Positions 28,994 to 37,901 are shown, numbered from the stretch's first letter. The stretch is 38,978 nucleotides of DNA from Hondaea fermentalgiana (GCA_014084085.1 NPFB01000098.1:13744-52721); one strand, 5' to 3'. A program made the numbers and translations. The notes: generated by a model from the sequence alone, not told the origin.

Positions 28994-30112
28994 TTACTTG
29001 GAGGCGGCCTCACGGCGCTTCTGCACAGCGGCGGCGAGACCCTGGAGAACCTCCTTGGTGGTGGCGATGTCGACGCAGGCATCGGTGATGGAGACACCAT
29101 GCTTGAGGGTCGCGGGGTCGGTCTTGCCAATATCCATGGACTGTTTGCCCTCGTTGATGTTGGACTCGATCATGAGACCAGCAATAGATTGGCTGCCGCT
29201 GGCAATCTGCTCGGCGAGATCAGCGGCGACCTTGGGCTGGTTCTTGTGGTCCTTGTTGGAGTTGCCGTGGCTGCAGTCGACCATGATGCGGGCGTTGATC
29301 TTGGCCTTATCAAGGAGAGCCTGGCAAGACTCAATGTGTTCCTTCTCGTAGTTGGGTCCGTTGCTGCCGCCGCGAAGGATGATGTGCGAAGACTCGTTAC
29401 CCGTGGTGGAGACAATGGCGGCCAGACCCTGCTCAGTGACCCCGAGGAAGCTGTGCGGGTTGGACGCGGAGCTAATGGCGTCGACAGCCATCTGCACGCT
29501 GCCACCAGTGCCGTTCTTGAAGCCAATCGGGCACGAAAGGCCGGAGGCGAGCTCGCGGTGAATCTGGCTCTCGGTGGTGCGCGCCCCGATGGCGCCCCAG
29601 GTGATGAGGTCAGAGGTAAACTGCGGCGAGATGGAGTCGAGAAACTCGGTGCCCACGGGGAGACCGAGGGTGTTAATGTCGAGAAGGAGCTGACGGGCGA
29701 TGCGGAGGCCCTTGTTGATGTTGAAGGTGCCATTGAGGTCCGGATCGTTAATGAGGCCCTTCCAGCCGACGGTGGTGCGGGGCTTTTCAAAGTACACGCG
29801 CATGACGACAAAGATGTCCTTGGCGAACTCCTCCTGGAGCTTCTTGAGCTCCCGGGCGTACTCCATGGCGAGCTCGGTGTTGTGGATCGAGCACGGGCCG
29901 ACGACAACCATGATGCGGTCGTCGGTGCCGTCGATGATCTTGGCGGCGACGGAGCGCGCCTCGTGGATCTGCTTGGCCAGCTCCTGGCTCACGGCCATCT
30001 CCTCGCTCAGAATTGCTGGCGGGATAAGGGGTCGGAGCTTGAGGACGCGGACATCCCTGGTCGGCCCGGCCTCGCCGCCATTGAGCTCTTCGGTGGCCTT
30101 GCGCTTGGACAT
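28994..30112 (-). CDS. 3-deoxy-D-arabino-heptulosonate 7-phosphate (DAHP) synthase, class I
   Basis: The protein has 372 residues from the ATG at 30112. It condenses phosphoenolpyruvate with erythrose 4-phosphate, the first step of the shikimate pathway. It belongs to the AroF/G/H / yeast Aro3/Aro4 type. The four metal ligands are in place: C74 in VGPCSIH, H282 in DCSHGNS, E316 in MIESNI and D344 in SITDAC. The substrate-binding blocks EFLD, GARTTESQIHRELASG, FKNGTGG and RGGSNGPNY are also present. Its length equals that of Aro4. The extra N-terminal residues typical of this class, where the aromatic feedback inhibitor binds, are present, but I cannot tell which amino acid it senses. There is no plastid presequence, so it is probably cytosolic. 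The upstream in-frame extension is Ser/Gln/Lys-rich repeat DNA with no ATG. Confidence 0.96.
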   Translation of the reverse strand: MSKRKATEELNGGEAGPTRDVRVLKLRPLIPPAILSEEMAVSQELAKQIHEARSVAAKIIDGTDDRIMVVVGPCSIHNTELAMEYARELKKLQEEFAKDIFVVMRVYFEKPRTTVGWKGLINDPDLNGTFNINKGLRIARQLLLDINTLGLPVGTEFLDSISPQFTSDLITWGAIGARTTESQIHRELASGLSCPIGFKNGTGGSVQMAVDAISSASNPHSFLGVTEQGLAAIVSTTGNESSHIILRGGSNGPNYEKEHIESCQALLDKAKINARIMVDCSHGNSNKDHKNQPKVAADLAEQIASGSQSIAGLMIESNINEGKQSMDIGKTDPATLKHGVSITDACVDIATTKEVLQGLAAAVQKRREAASK

Positions 30113-30156
30113 CTTGCTCTGCTCCGAGCTCTGTGTGCTGCCCCTGCTCTTGCTCT

Positions 30157-30193
30157 TGCTTGCTTGCTTGCTGGCTGGCTGGCTGGCTGGCTT
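30157..30193. repeat. GCTT/GGCT tetranucleotide repeat in the DAHP synthase leader
   Basis: Four or so GCTT units followed by four to five GGCT units, just upstream of the DAHP synthase ATG. Read on the minus strand in the upstream frame it would encode Ser/Lys/Gln/Pro repeats, but no ATG precedes it. Confidence 0.85.
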
Positions 30194-30722
30194 GTTTGCT
30201 TGCTGTTCCTGGCTCTGTCTCGTTTCTGCTCTGCTGCCGCCGCCGCCTGCCTGCCTCTGGCCTCCACGTGCGGCCCTGGTGCGCCCGCCTCTTGTCTTTT
30301 GCAAGGCTTGCCGGAGTGCGCCAGCACCACTACTTGCTCGCCTACCCGCCCGCTAGGCCTGCTCCTAGTGCCCGCCCAGGCAGCCGCCGCTCCAACACAA
30401 CAAGCACAGCGCGAGGCGAGGCGATGCGGGGCGGTGCAGCGCAGTGCATTACCTGTTAGTACAGTTGGTTAGTTAGCAGCGGCGGCGCGCGCGGCAGGAA
30501 GGAGGAGGGAGGCCTGCTCGCGTCGAGCAGAGGCGGCGGCGCGGCCCGAGTAGGAACAAGCTGCTCGGCGGCCGAGGTGTTTGTGCGCGCAGCGACCGCA
30601 CGCGGCAACAGGCAGAGGCAGGCAGGACAGTGTGGAGGCCTGGGCTCGGAGGGAGCGGGATCTCCGTGCGTTCATTTCACGCTTTCATTCACATCATTCA
30701 TTCATTCATTCCTTTTCATTCA

Positions 30723-30723
<1 letters not shown>

Positions 30724-30754
<31 letters not shown>

Positions 30755-30787
30755 TTGGTCGAGTTTGCAGTGCAGTGCAGTGCAGTG
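30724..30787. repeat. Compound (GGCT)n and (GCAGT)n repeats
   Basis: About eight GGCT units are followed, after a short spacer, by about four GCAGT units. Confidence 0.85.
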
Positions 30788-31285
30788 GCCAGGTGGGTGG
30801 TTGGTTGGCAGGCATGATTTCTTTTCTTGGCTTGGCTCCGCGCAAGCCAAGCCTTTGCCTGCCTGCACTGCCTGCAGCTAACTGCAGCTGGCAACGGGGT
30901 TCGCGCGGCCACTGTCGGCGGGAAGGAATGCAGCCGAGGGAGGGCTCGCCACGCTCGCTATGATGCCACGCATTGCTTCTGCTGTTGCTCTTGCTCTTGC
31001 TGCGGCTCTTGCTCTTGCCTTGCTCTGCTCTGGTTGGCGCGGCGTGGCGCGAGGCACTGGCACGAGTGAAGGAGGGAGAGGGAGGGAGGGAGGGAGCGAG
31101 CAAGTGCACTTCGGCCCGGACCGACCCCGCCAGGATCGATCGCGCTGTTGCAGAAACTCTGCTCACGACAACAAGTGCGCGCGCGCATTCACTCGGCCTG
31201 CTAGGCTCAGCTAGTAGGTAATGGAGAGAGACGGCGGATTCACCGTGGGCGGATTCACCTTGTGGCCACGAAGATGCGGCCGCGT

Positions 31286-31313
31286 GGCATTGGCATTGGC
31301 ATTGGCATTGGCG
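31286..31313. repeat. (TTGGCA)n hexanucleotide repeat
   Basis: About four and a half units in the 3-kb gap. Confidence 0.85.
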
Positions 31314-33076
31314 GGCGACTGCGAGCTTTCGCTTCCAAGGTGCAGCTGGCTGGCTGGCATGGCAAGCAGCCGCAGCCGCAGCGAGCTTTCTGAGGCAAAG
31401 ACGCCATCTTGCTGCTTCATTCAGCCTGCGCAGACTGGTGAGATTCTATGCAATGCCATGGAGGTGGCGTACGCGGTCGCTTGGCAGAGAGGTGTGTCGG
31501 TCGCTTGTTTGGTCACTGCAGCAGCAGCTGGCCGGTGTGGCCGCTGACCGTCTCACGGTCGGAGAGCACTTGATGTATTTTACGAAGCAAAGTAAGTGCT
31601 ACTGGCACTCGTGGCAGCCATGATGAGGATCTCGATCGCAAAAGCATAGGTCTAGCCTGCAGCAGGCAGCTGCAGCAGAGCACTGCCACATCTGCCCTTA
31701 AAAGAAAAAGCATCCTTGCAGTGCAGTGGTGGCTTCATCTCTTCCAGCGCCTGCGCCTTGCCGCTGCAACTGCCGGCGCGCCGAGCCCGCAACGCCGCAC
31801 TGCTTACTCTAACTGTGCCCCGCTTCCTGCTTCTCCGACAATCTCCCTGCTGTCAACAAACTGCAAGAGCGCATCCCTAGACGCTCATCCGTCCACGCCT
31901 CAGTCTGTGTTTGTTCGCGGCAGTGCAGACGAGTCGCCTCCTCTCCGCGTCGCCGCCGACAACAGCGACATCCTGCGACCACGCGGTTCGACAACCGAAG
32001 CGGCAGCGGCAGCGGCGAGCGAGCTCCTCGCCTCGCCCAAGCTCGCAGGACGCGGAGTCCTCGTAGTCCTCGTAGCCGCAGGGGTGTGCGCCTCGCTTGG
32101 TCCGGCCCGTTCTCCGAGACGCCGAGGCGTTCCGGAACGGGTAATGCGGGGAATGGCGATCGGGCGTTGTGATGCAACCATCAACCAACTGCTGACTGCA
32201 ATGATTGATCTCTGCGCGGGCGGCCCAGGTCTGGCTCGTGATGGCCACGCTGCGCGTCTGCTGCAGCTGCTGTTTGTTTTTGATGCGTCGCCGGCGCGGG
32301 ATTTTTTCGCACGGCCCGCCTGCTCGAGGTCACCAGCTTCGACAGCCTCTCGAGATCGCGGGGGGGGGGGGGTCCTTGTTTTTTCCCTCCTCTGCTTGCA
32401 CAGCTTGCGGTCATGGTGGTCGTTGGGTTGGCAGTGATTAGTCAGTTGGTGTGGAGTGGCCTTGGCTTGACATGTATGCTATCCACACCACCTGCCAGAC
32501 GGTGCGCTCCAGTCCTTGGCCTAGGCCTAGGTATAGGCCTAGCTCGGAGGTTTTGTCTTCTCTTGTCTCGTCTTGTCCATCGCTGCTGCTAGCAGCGCAG
32601 TGCCTCTAACCCGCGGCCATGATTGAATGCTGCTGCTGGTCCAAGGTTGCGACTTCAAGTCAGCCAAGGTGCGAGCTGGCTGAGCTGCCGCTGGTTAACG
32701 AATGACTTTAGTTGACTTGCCGCTTACGTTGATTTGACTTGACTTCGACATTCTTTCCATTTTACCAGCCACCAGTGTTGACTCACTATGAGCTGAGTTG
32801 GGTTGGATCTTTTTGCCGCAAACAATCTTCTCTCGATTAGATAGGCTCACGCACGCTCGCTCACTCGCTCGTCCGCTCGCTCGCTCGCGCAAGCGCACGC
32901 CGCGAACGCACGCACGCACGCACGCGCGCACGGGAGCGTCGACCTCGCGCGCAAGCCTAACCCGCCCGCCCGCTCGCGCACCCGCCCGCCCGCACGCAAG
33001 AGCACCGCGCGGAGGACAAAACAAGAGACAGGACTAGAGACCCGCGCGCGAACGCGACCTCGGACTCGTTGAGACC

Positions 33077-34321
33077 ATGGCGGACGCTATGGAGGTCGAG
33101 GCCAAGGCCCCCGAGGCCGCCGCCGCCGCCGCTCCCGCGGCTGCTCCCGTCGTCGACAAGACCGTCGTAGTGGACACCGAGCCTGGCCCTGACGGCTCCG
33201 AGACCAAGACCGTCGAGGTGACGACTACGAAGGCCTCTGCCACCGGACCCGCGGAGGCCACGGTCACGACCACCGTGGACAAGGACACCACTGTCACGGC
33301 CCCCGATGGCACCAAATCCACGACCGTCGAGACTACCGAGACTACCGAGACCGTACCTGCTGCCGACCCGGCTCCCGTGGCTGACGCTCCCGCCGAGAAG
33401 GACGCGACCGCTACCGAAAACGGGAACGGCACCAAGGAGGCCAAGGCGCCTAAAAAGAAGGCCGAGCCCAAGACCCCTGCCAAGAAGAAGAGCGCCGCCA
33501 CCCCCGAACCCGCCTCTGGTGGACGCCGTAGCGGACGCGCTCGCAAGCAGGTCGATCACTTCGTGCCCGTCGAAGCCGCCACCAAAGAAGAAGTCTTTGA
33601 GGTACCCACAGGGTCCGGAACGGCTGTGAGCGAAATGAAAAAGGTCAAGGACAATCTGAGCAAGTTCTCCGGCAACTCTGAGGAGATCAAGGCCCTGCAC
33701 AGCGCCATGTATGGCCGTCGCGGAAAGAAGAACGACGCCAAAAAGAATGTCCTCGCCTTCAGCGGCCTCGTCTACCCGGAGGGCGTCAGCAAGGAGGAGG
33801 CGCGCGACCGCGTTTTCCAGAACATTGGCAAGTGGCAGATTGATTTCCTCAGGCAGATGATTGACGTCTTCGGCGTCGACAGAACCTCCAAGACGAAAAA
33901 GGAGGACCTGCTCGACACCTTCATCGACTGGCTCGAAAAGCCCACATACAACGAGGACATGAAGGGCGCCGGTGCCAAGGCCAAGAAGGCCAAGGCCAAG
34001 TCGCCTGCCAAGAAGGCTACCAAGCGCAAGTCGCCCGCCAAAGCAGCCAAGTCCCCGGCGTCGGCCAAGAAACGCAAGACGACTACTGACAAAAAGCCTG
34101 CCAAGAAGGCTGACAAAAAGGAGGAGAAGCCCGAAAAGGAAGTCCCCGAGGCCCTCGTCAAGGAGATCAAGGACAAGATCGACACCATCATCAAGTCCGC
34201 CGACAGGGACAAGCTCAAGGTCGCTGCCGTCCGCAAACAGATCATGACTGAGGTTCCCGACGCCAACGCCGACCACAAGGCTCTCATCCATCGTCTCATC
34301 GGCGAGGCCCTCTCCAGCTAA
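33077..34321 (+). CDS. DEK-domain chromatin protein
   Basis: The protein has 414 residues; the ATG at 33077 has a perfect context (gagaccATGg). It shows the DEK layout: an Ala/Thr-rich acidic N-terminus (1-120), a Lys/Pro stretch with the AT-hook-like GGRRSGRARK (about 148-157), and the DEK SAP-like core (about 188-290: MYGRRGKKNDAKKNVLAFSG, FQNIGKWQIDFLRQMIDVFG and LLDTFIDWLEKP). A histone-H1-like tail of SPAKK/AKKAK units (about 297-350) and the DEK C-terminal helical domain (about 354-412) follow. DEK proteins bind DNA structure and nucleosomes, supercoil DNA and act as histone chaperones in the nucleus. The SPAK units are plausible cyclin-dependent kinase sites. Human DEK is about 375 residues, so the length fits. 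The domain call is secure; detailed role is inferred. Confidence 0.93.
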   Translation: MADAMEVEAKAPEAAAAAAPAAAPVVDKTVVVDTEPGPDGSETKTVEVTTTKASATGPAEATVTTTVDKDTTVTAPDGTKSTTVETTETTETVPAADPAPVADAPAEKDATATENGNGTKEAKAPKKKAEPKTPAKKKSAATPEPASGGRRSGRARKQVDHFVPVEAATKEEVFEVPTGSGTAVSEMKKVKDNLSKFSGNSEEIKALHSAMYGRRGKKNDAKKNVLAFSGLVYPEGVSKEEARDRVFQNIGKWQIDFLRQMIDVFGVDRTSKTKKEDLLDTFIDWLEKPTYNEDMKGAGAKAKKAKAKSPAKKATKRKSPAKAAKSPASAKKRKTTTDKKPAKKADKKEEKPEKEVPEALVKEIKDKIDTIIKSADRDKLKVAAVRKQIMTEVPDANADHKALIHRLIGEALSS

Positions 34322-35111
34322 ACGCGCACTCATTTCTCTCTCTCTCGCGAGGTTGCGAGCCTGCGCTCGAACTCGCTCAGTTGCTTGGTCGCTCGGGCGG
34401 GTCCACACGCGCATTTCTTCCCGCTTTGCGTGGCCTCCCCATCAAACTATAGCTGCAAGGTAAAAAGGCTGTCCTGCAAACCTCCTTGACGACCTCGCCA
34501 ACTTTGAACTGCTGATCCCATGTTTTTGCTGCTCCTTGTTGTCCCAATCAACCTTTCTCGCTTCTTCCGCCTGCAGCTGCTTCGTCGTGCAGTCCTCGTC
34601 TACATCTTCAAGTTGTCCACTTGATGAATGTAAAGATAAGACTTCACTTCATGCTGCATTGGCCGCCGTAAAGTACACCATTCTTGTCGAATCTCTGACC
34701 AAATTTGGCTCAGACCATGCGCGACAAATCGTCGTGCTCTATGCCCTCGATCGACTTGAATATTGCGGCCAAGCCAAGCCAAGCCAAGCCAAGGCCAAAA
34801 GAATCTTTCTTTCTTTCTTTTTTTCCTTTTTTCTTCTTTGCGGATGTGCGAGCGAGCGCTGTAAACTCCATCCATACGCTACGCACACGCGGGACAGCCG
34901 GCGCATTCAAGAGCAAAGCCAGCGCATTCCCTGCGCCTCGCGCAGTGCAAGGCAGCGCGCGCGCCTTCACAGGCCCTGGTGGGCCCGCACTTGCGTTAGG
35001 CCCGAGTAGCCAAGTGACGACTCCACGTCGTCCGTGACGCCCAAACTCGATCGATACCTATCGTGCCGGCAACAACCCCCGGCGCCGACCAGCGTGCATA
35101 GTCGAAGAAAG
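34322..35111. other. Intergenic region between the DEK and SNARE genes
   Basis: No gene can be supported. It includes an (AAGCC)n pentanucleotide tract (34769-34794). One frame between about 34600 and 34770 reads like ordinary protein (LHAALAAVKYTILVESLTKF and onward) but has no ATG, runs into the repeat, and has no neighbour to splice to that I can see. Confidence 0.4.
34769..34794. repeat. (AAGCC)n pentanucleotide repeat
   Basis: Five near-perfect units upstream of the SNARE gene. Confidence 0.85.
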
Positions 35112-35975
35112 ATGCTTGGTGACAGCAACGCCAACGGGTACGTTTCATCCGTCATCACGGGTCTCGCACGCTGTCGAATGACCTGACCATGACTGACAAA
35201 TCGAGATTCAACTCCCCCCTTCGCACGACGCTCTCTTTCTGACGAACGCATACATGCATGGTGCTCCTCTCCTCGATCACGAAACAGCGCGACCGGTGTT
35301 CAGGGCAGAATCAAATTCGTAGCCGTTGCTCGCGCGGATGACGGCAAGCTTGTGGCCTCATATCTCCCGTCGCGCGCCGACTCCGACGTGGAAAAATATC
35401 ACCATGCCGTTCACGAGGTGCTCTGCGCACCCGATTTCCAGCACAAAGTCAAACCCGGGTCGCGATATCGACTTGTAGGAGATATCAATGCTTTCAACTT
35501 TACCACAGACACGCAGCAGTGCGTCTACATTGTCATCACTGTCGCTAACTTCTCCGAGAAATTCGTCTTCCCTCTCATCAATGAACTCATACCGGCTTTC
35601 AAAGATGCTTGCGGTGACGAGGCGACTTCTTGCGAAGAAGGAGCACTCTCTAAAAAGGTAGAGCCCAGCTTTGCTCGCCTCGTGCGCGCATACGATAACC
35701 CTTCTTCGGACAAAATCGCCTCGCTTCAGGCAAAGGTTGGTGATATTGCAGTCAGTGTTGGCGACAGCATTGGTGGTGCCCTACGCAACATAAACAAGGC
35801 CGAGCAGCTCGAAGAACAGACCATGCGACTTCAGGATGAGGCTGAGCTCTTTCATAAGCAGACGAACCAGCTCAAGCGCCACGAGCAGTGGCGCAAGTGG
35901 AAAATGAATATTGTCATTGGCGGCATTCTCCTGCTCATCATCGTCATCATCATCGTTGCCCTCGCCAGCAGATAA
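35112..35975 (+). CDS. Longin-domain R-SNARE (VAMP7/Sec22-like), exons 35112-35137 and 35309-35975
   Basis: The large exon has no ATG and would begin inside the longin domain. Adding a short first exon (ATG at 35112) spliced at GTACGT to an acceptor ending GGGCAG gives 230 residues starting MLGDSNANGIKFVAVARADD. This restores the first longin strand. The longin domain covers about 10-120, the SNARE motif about 145-200 and a C-terminal anchor about 209-227 (IVIGGILLLIIVIIIVAL). A basic/aromatic stretch before the anchor (LKRHEQWRKWKMN) matches that of brevins. It should act in membrane fusion on a vesicle. The SNARE layers L, T, L, A, F, T, L after the centre match brevins, but the zero-layer position is Asn169 instead of Arg. 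VAMP7, Sec22 or a lineage-specific longin are all possible. Confidence 0.82.
35138..35308 (+). other. Predicted intron in the SNARE gene (171 nt)
   Basis: GTACGT donor and GGGCAG acceptor; the phase (2 nt + 1 nt) joins exactly to form a Gly codon. The frame of the large exon meets a stop at 35190-35192 without an ATG, so some upstream exon is needed. An alternative acceptor (CAG ending at 35303) exists but would not keep the frame with this donor. Confidence 0.65.
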
Positions 35976-36422
35976 ATCAATGTCTCTGCAAGCGTAGCTA
36001 GCTAGCTAGCGAGCTAGCTTGCTAGCTAGCCAGCTGTACCGACCATTATGCTACGTTGCGCTCGCACACAATTCGGTCATCAGCAGGGTCAATATGCCGT
36101 ACTGTGCATTTTCGACGCGCTATGTGGCGAGCTTTTGCGCCTATCCGATTCAATTCAATCATGTAAGATGAAATCACGACAAATAATAAGAAGAGTATGA
36201 AATTAGTTTACTTGCGCCGTCTCGCAGACTTATGATGAAGACCACCTACAGAGACAAGTTCGACATCTACCCCGACAGACAAACAGACAGATCGACCGCT
36301 CAACCAAGAACGAACGGAGACGTGTGACCTGGGATCTCTACTGACTGAAAATTGGCGCATTCTTCTTGCCCGATCTATTTTCCTTTTCCTTATTCCCCGG
36401 CCCAAATATCGTGCTGGCGCGA
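35976..36422. other. Convergent region with a CTAG-rich palindromic repeat
   Basis: No gene is seen. The only structure is the GCTAGCTAG tract at 35995-36033, listed separately. Confidence 0.45.
35995..36033. repeat. (CTAG)n palindromic tandem repeat
   Basis: GCTAGCTAGCTAGC-type units over about 39 bases, 20 bases after the SNARE stop codon. Each unit is self-complementary, so the transcript could form hairpins in the 3' UTR of either convergent gene. Confidence 0.9.
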
Positions 36423-37901
36423 TCACATCCAGCGCCCCGTAGAGTTACGATGACGCCCGCCCGCAAAGACAAGCTGAGAATCATCCCAAGCTGATCGCTT
36501 CTTGAAACCGAGACTTGGGTCCAAGAGCGTCGACTGATACTTGGCGCGCACTTCGTTTTGAGCCTTGACGCGTCTGCGTCGCTGCGCGTCACGCTCCATT
36601 CGTTCTGCAAAGTACTCGCCCGGAACGCTGACATCAAATTCCGTAGCCGAGCCTCGCGTTGCAAGTGTCGGTTGGAACGAACAGCCGACGGATCGGAGCG
36701 CCTCGCGCTCCGCGATCGCACGTTTCGCCTCCCGTGTCCGTAGGTCGTTTTCCACGCGCTGCATAAATCCCGTTTGGACCTCTTCCCAGGCCATCGGCCT
36801 CGTCTTCACCTTGCGGGTCGTCCCAAATGCCGCGTCGTAGATAATCTTCTCTTGCGGCCGAAAGGCTGGGCACATCTCCATCTCAAGCTCGGCCTGTTTC
36901 GACTCACTCTCGCGCATCTTGGTCTCCATACGATCAAGGAAACCGTCGCTCACGTCTTGCCACACCACCTTGTGGCGAAAAGCAACTTTGCAGTCGCGAC
37001 ACTTGTTCTTGCGGTGCTTGAACTCATCGTACGACTGCGTTGCGCGGCACTGTGGGCACACCTTCTTGTCCACGCGCGCTTCATATTCTGCTTTGCCGCG
37101 TCTTGTGCGCAGCGCCTGCTCTTTGTTCTCGTGCGCGATCTCAAAGCGCTTCAAGCACGGACCCGAGTTTCGGACCATCGATTTGGAAGACTTGTTGATC
37201 TTGGGTTGAAAGGTGCAATTTTTCGCGTCGTCCTCCTTTTCAAAGCGTGCGCGACCTTGTCTTTTTGCCTCGGACGTGGACGCTCGTTTTTGTCGACCAC
37301 TGGTTCCGGCAAACAATCTCTCACGCGACTCTGCCAGCGAGAATCGTCGCGGGGAGCCAGACTTGGACCAGGACGAGGTTGACCGCCTGCGCAGTCCCCG
37401 TTGCTCCTGAGTCTGTGCTCTCTCCATTGGCTCTGCATAGAGCTTTTTCCAAGCATGCGTCACAGGCGGCGTTCTCTGCTTGCGGAGTCGACTATTGCTC
37501 GACCGGTGGAACTGCTCGTTGTCGGCCTCTTCAGGTCCTGAAGCCAGAGCATTCGATTTCGCAACCTCGGCAAGGTTTGAAGCCTCGGCTTCCGTTCCAA
37601 GTACATCCTGCGCTACAGATTTGAGCACCTGCGACGTGCCATTGCCTTCTCTGTTTTCTTTCGGTGAGCAAGAGCTTTCAAGCTTGGGAGCAGCAGCGTC
37701 GCTCTTTTCCGCTTCTTGCTGGGCCTCAACTTCGCGCACAGCTTCTTCGAGAACACGCTGCGTTCGTGGCGCATCATCGTTGGGTCGATCTTCGCCTTCC
37801 GTCGACATTGTTGTGTTTGCTTTCGTAGCAATTTCCGTACCCTCCTCTTGTGCAAGCTCTTGCGCGGCTGCAGCCAAGGCAGAAGGGGCAGAACTTGTCA
37901 T
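36423..37901 (-). CDS. Unrecognised zinc-ribbon protein with internal W-x-x-V-x-x-G-F repeats
   Basis: The protein has 492 residues from the ATG at 37901; the upstream frame is a Ser run with no ATG. Residues 1-220 are disordered, first acidic, then basic and Ser/Arg-rich. A four-Cys ribbon lies at C282-x2-C285...C301-x2-C304. Two clear repeats follow: WQDVSDGFLDRMETKMR (314-330), ending in MCPAFRP, and WEEVQTGFMQRVENDLR (372-388), ending in GCSFQP. A degenerate third (EYFAERMERDAQRRRRVKAQ) follows. A C-x-F-x-P motif occurs three times (C229, C344 with A inserted, C407). Short C-x-F-x-P-x-hydrophobic repeats remind me of protist cytoskeletal or axonemal proteins, but that is an impression only. 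I assign no function. Coding is well supported by length and internal repeats. Confidence 0.78.
   Translation of the reverse strand: MTSSAPSALAAAAQELAQEEGTEIATKANTTMSTEGEDRPNDDAPRTQRVLEEAVREVEAQQEAEKSDAAAPKLESSCSPKENREGNGTSQVLKSVAQDVLGTEAEASNLAEVAKSNALASGPEEADNEQFHRSSNSRLRKQRTPPVTHAWKKLYAEPMERAQTQEQRGLRRRSTSSWSKSGSPRRFSLAESRERLFAGTSGRQKRASTSEAKRQGRARFEKEDDAKNCTFQPKINKSSKSMVRNSGPCLKRFEIAHENKEQALRTRRGKAEYEARVDKKVCPQCRATQSYDEFKHRKNKCRDCKVAFRHKVVWQDVSDGFLDRMETKMRESESKQAELEMEMCPAFRPQEKIIYDAAFGTTRKVKTRPMAWEEVQTGFMQRVENDLRTREAKRAIAEREALRSVGCSFQPTLATRGSATEFDVSVPGEYFAERMERDAQRRRRVKAQNEVRAKYQSTLLDPSLGFKKRSAWDDSQLVFAGGRHRNSTGRWM

Larger units (their letters stand above)
30113..33076. other. 3-kb repeat-rich divergent gap, no gene supported
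   Basis: This is by far the longest gene-free stretch. It separates the divergent DAHP synthase and DEK genes. It holds many short tandem repeats in different units: GCTT/GGCT (30157-30193), ATTC (about 30690-30712), GGCT (30724-30754), GCAGT (30768-30787), GGGA (about 31070-31098), TTGGCA (31286-31313), a G13 run (32360-32372), two TAGGCCTA octamers (32522-32529 and 32534-32541) and GCTC/CGCA tracts (about 32850-32930). Open frames of up to 238 codons exist but are low in complexity and change frame with composition. I searched by eye for tRNA, 5S and spliceosomal RNA signatures and saw none. Confidence 0.55.

Noticed and set aside
28922..30472. 516-codon frame antisense to DAHP synthase
   Set aside because: Shadow of a certain gene. 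Its repetitive Leu/Gly/Asp content reflects the complement of sense codons.
31985..32005. tRNA T-arm-like GGTTCGACAACC
   Set aside because: The stem does not pair as 5-7-5 and no D-arm, anticodon arm or acceptor stem surrounds it.
31721..32437. 238-codon ORF in the 3-kb gap
   Set aside because: No in-context ATG evidence, low-complexity Ala/Arg/Ser/Leu composition, passes through a G13 run, no domain.
32957..34414. 485-codon frame antisense to the DEK gene
   Set aside because: Shadow; Gly/Leu/Ser/Arg-rich low-complexity product complementary to Lys/Ala/Pro codons.
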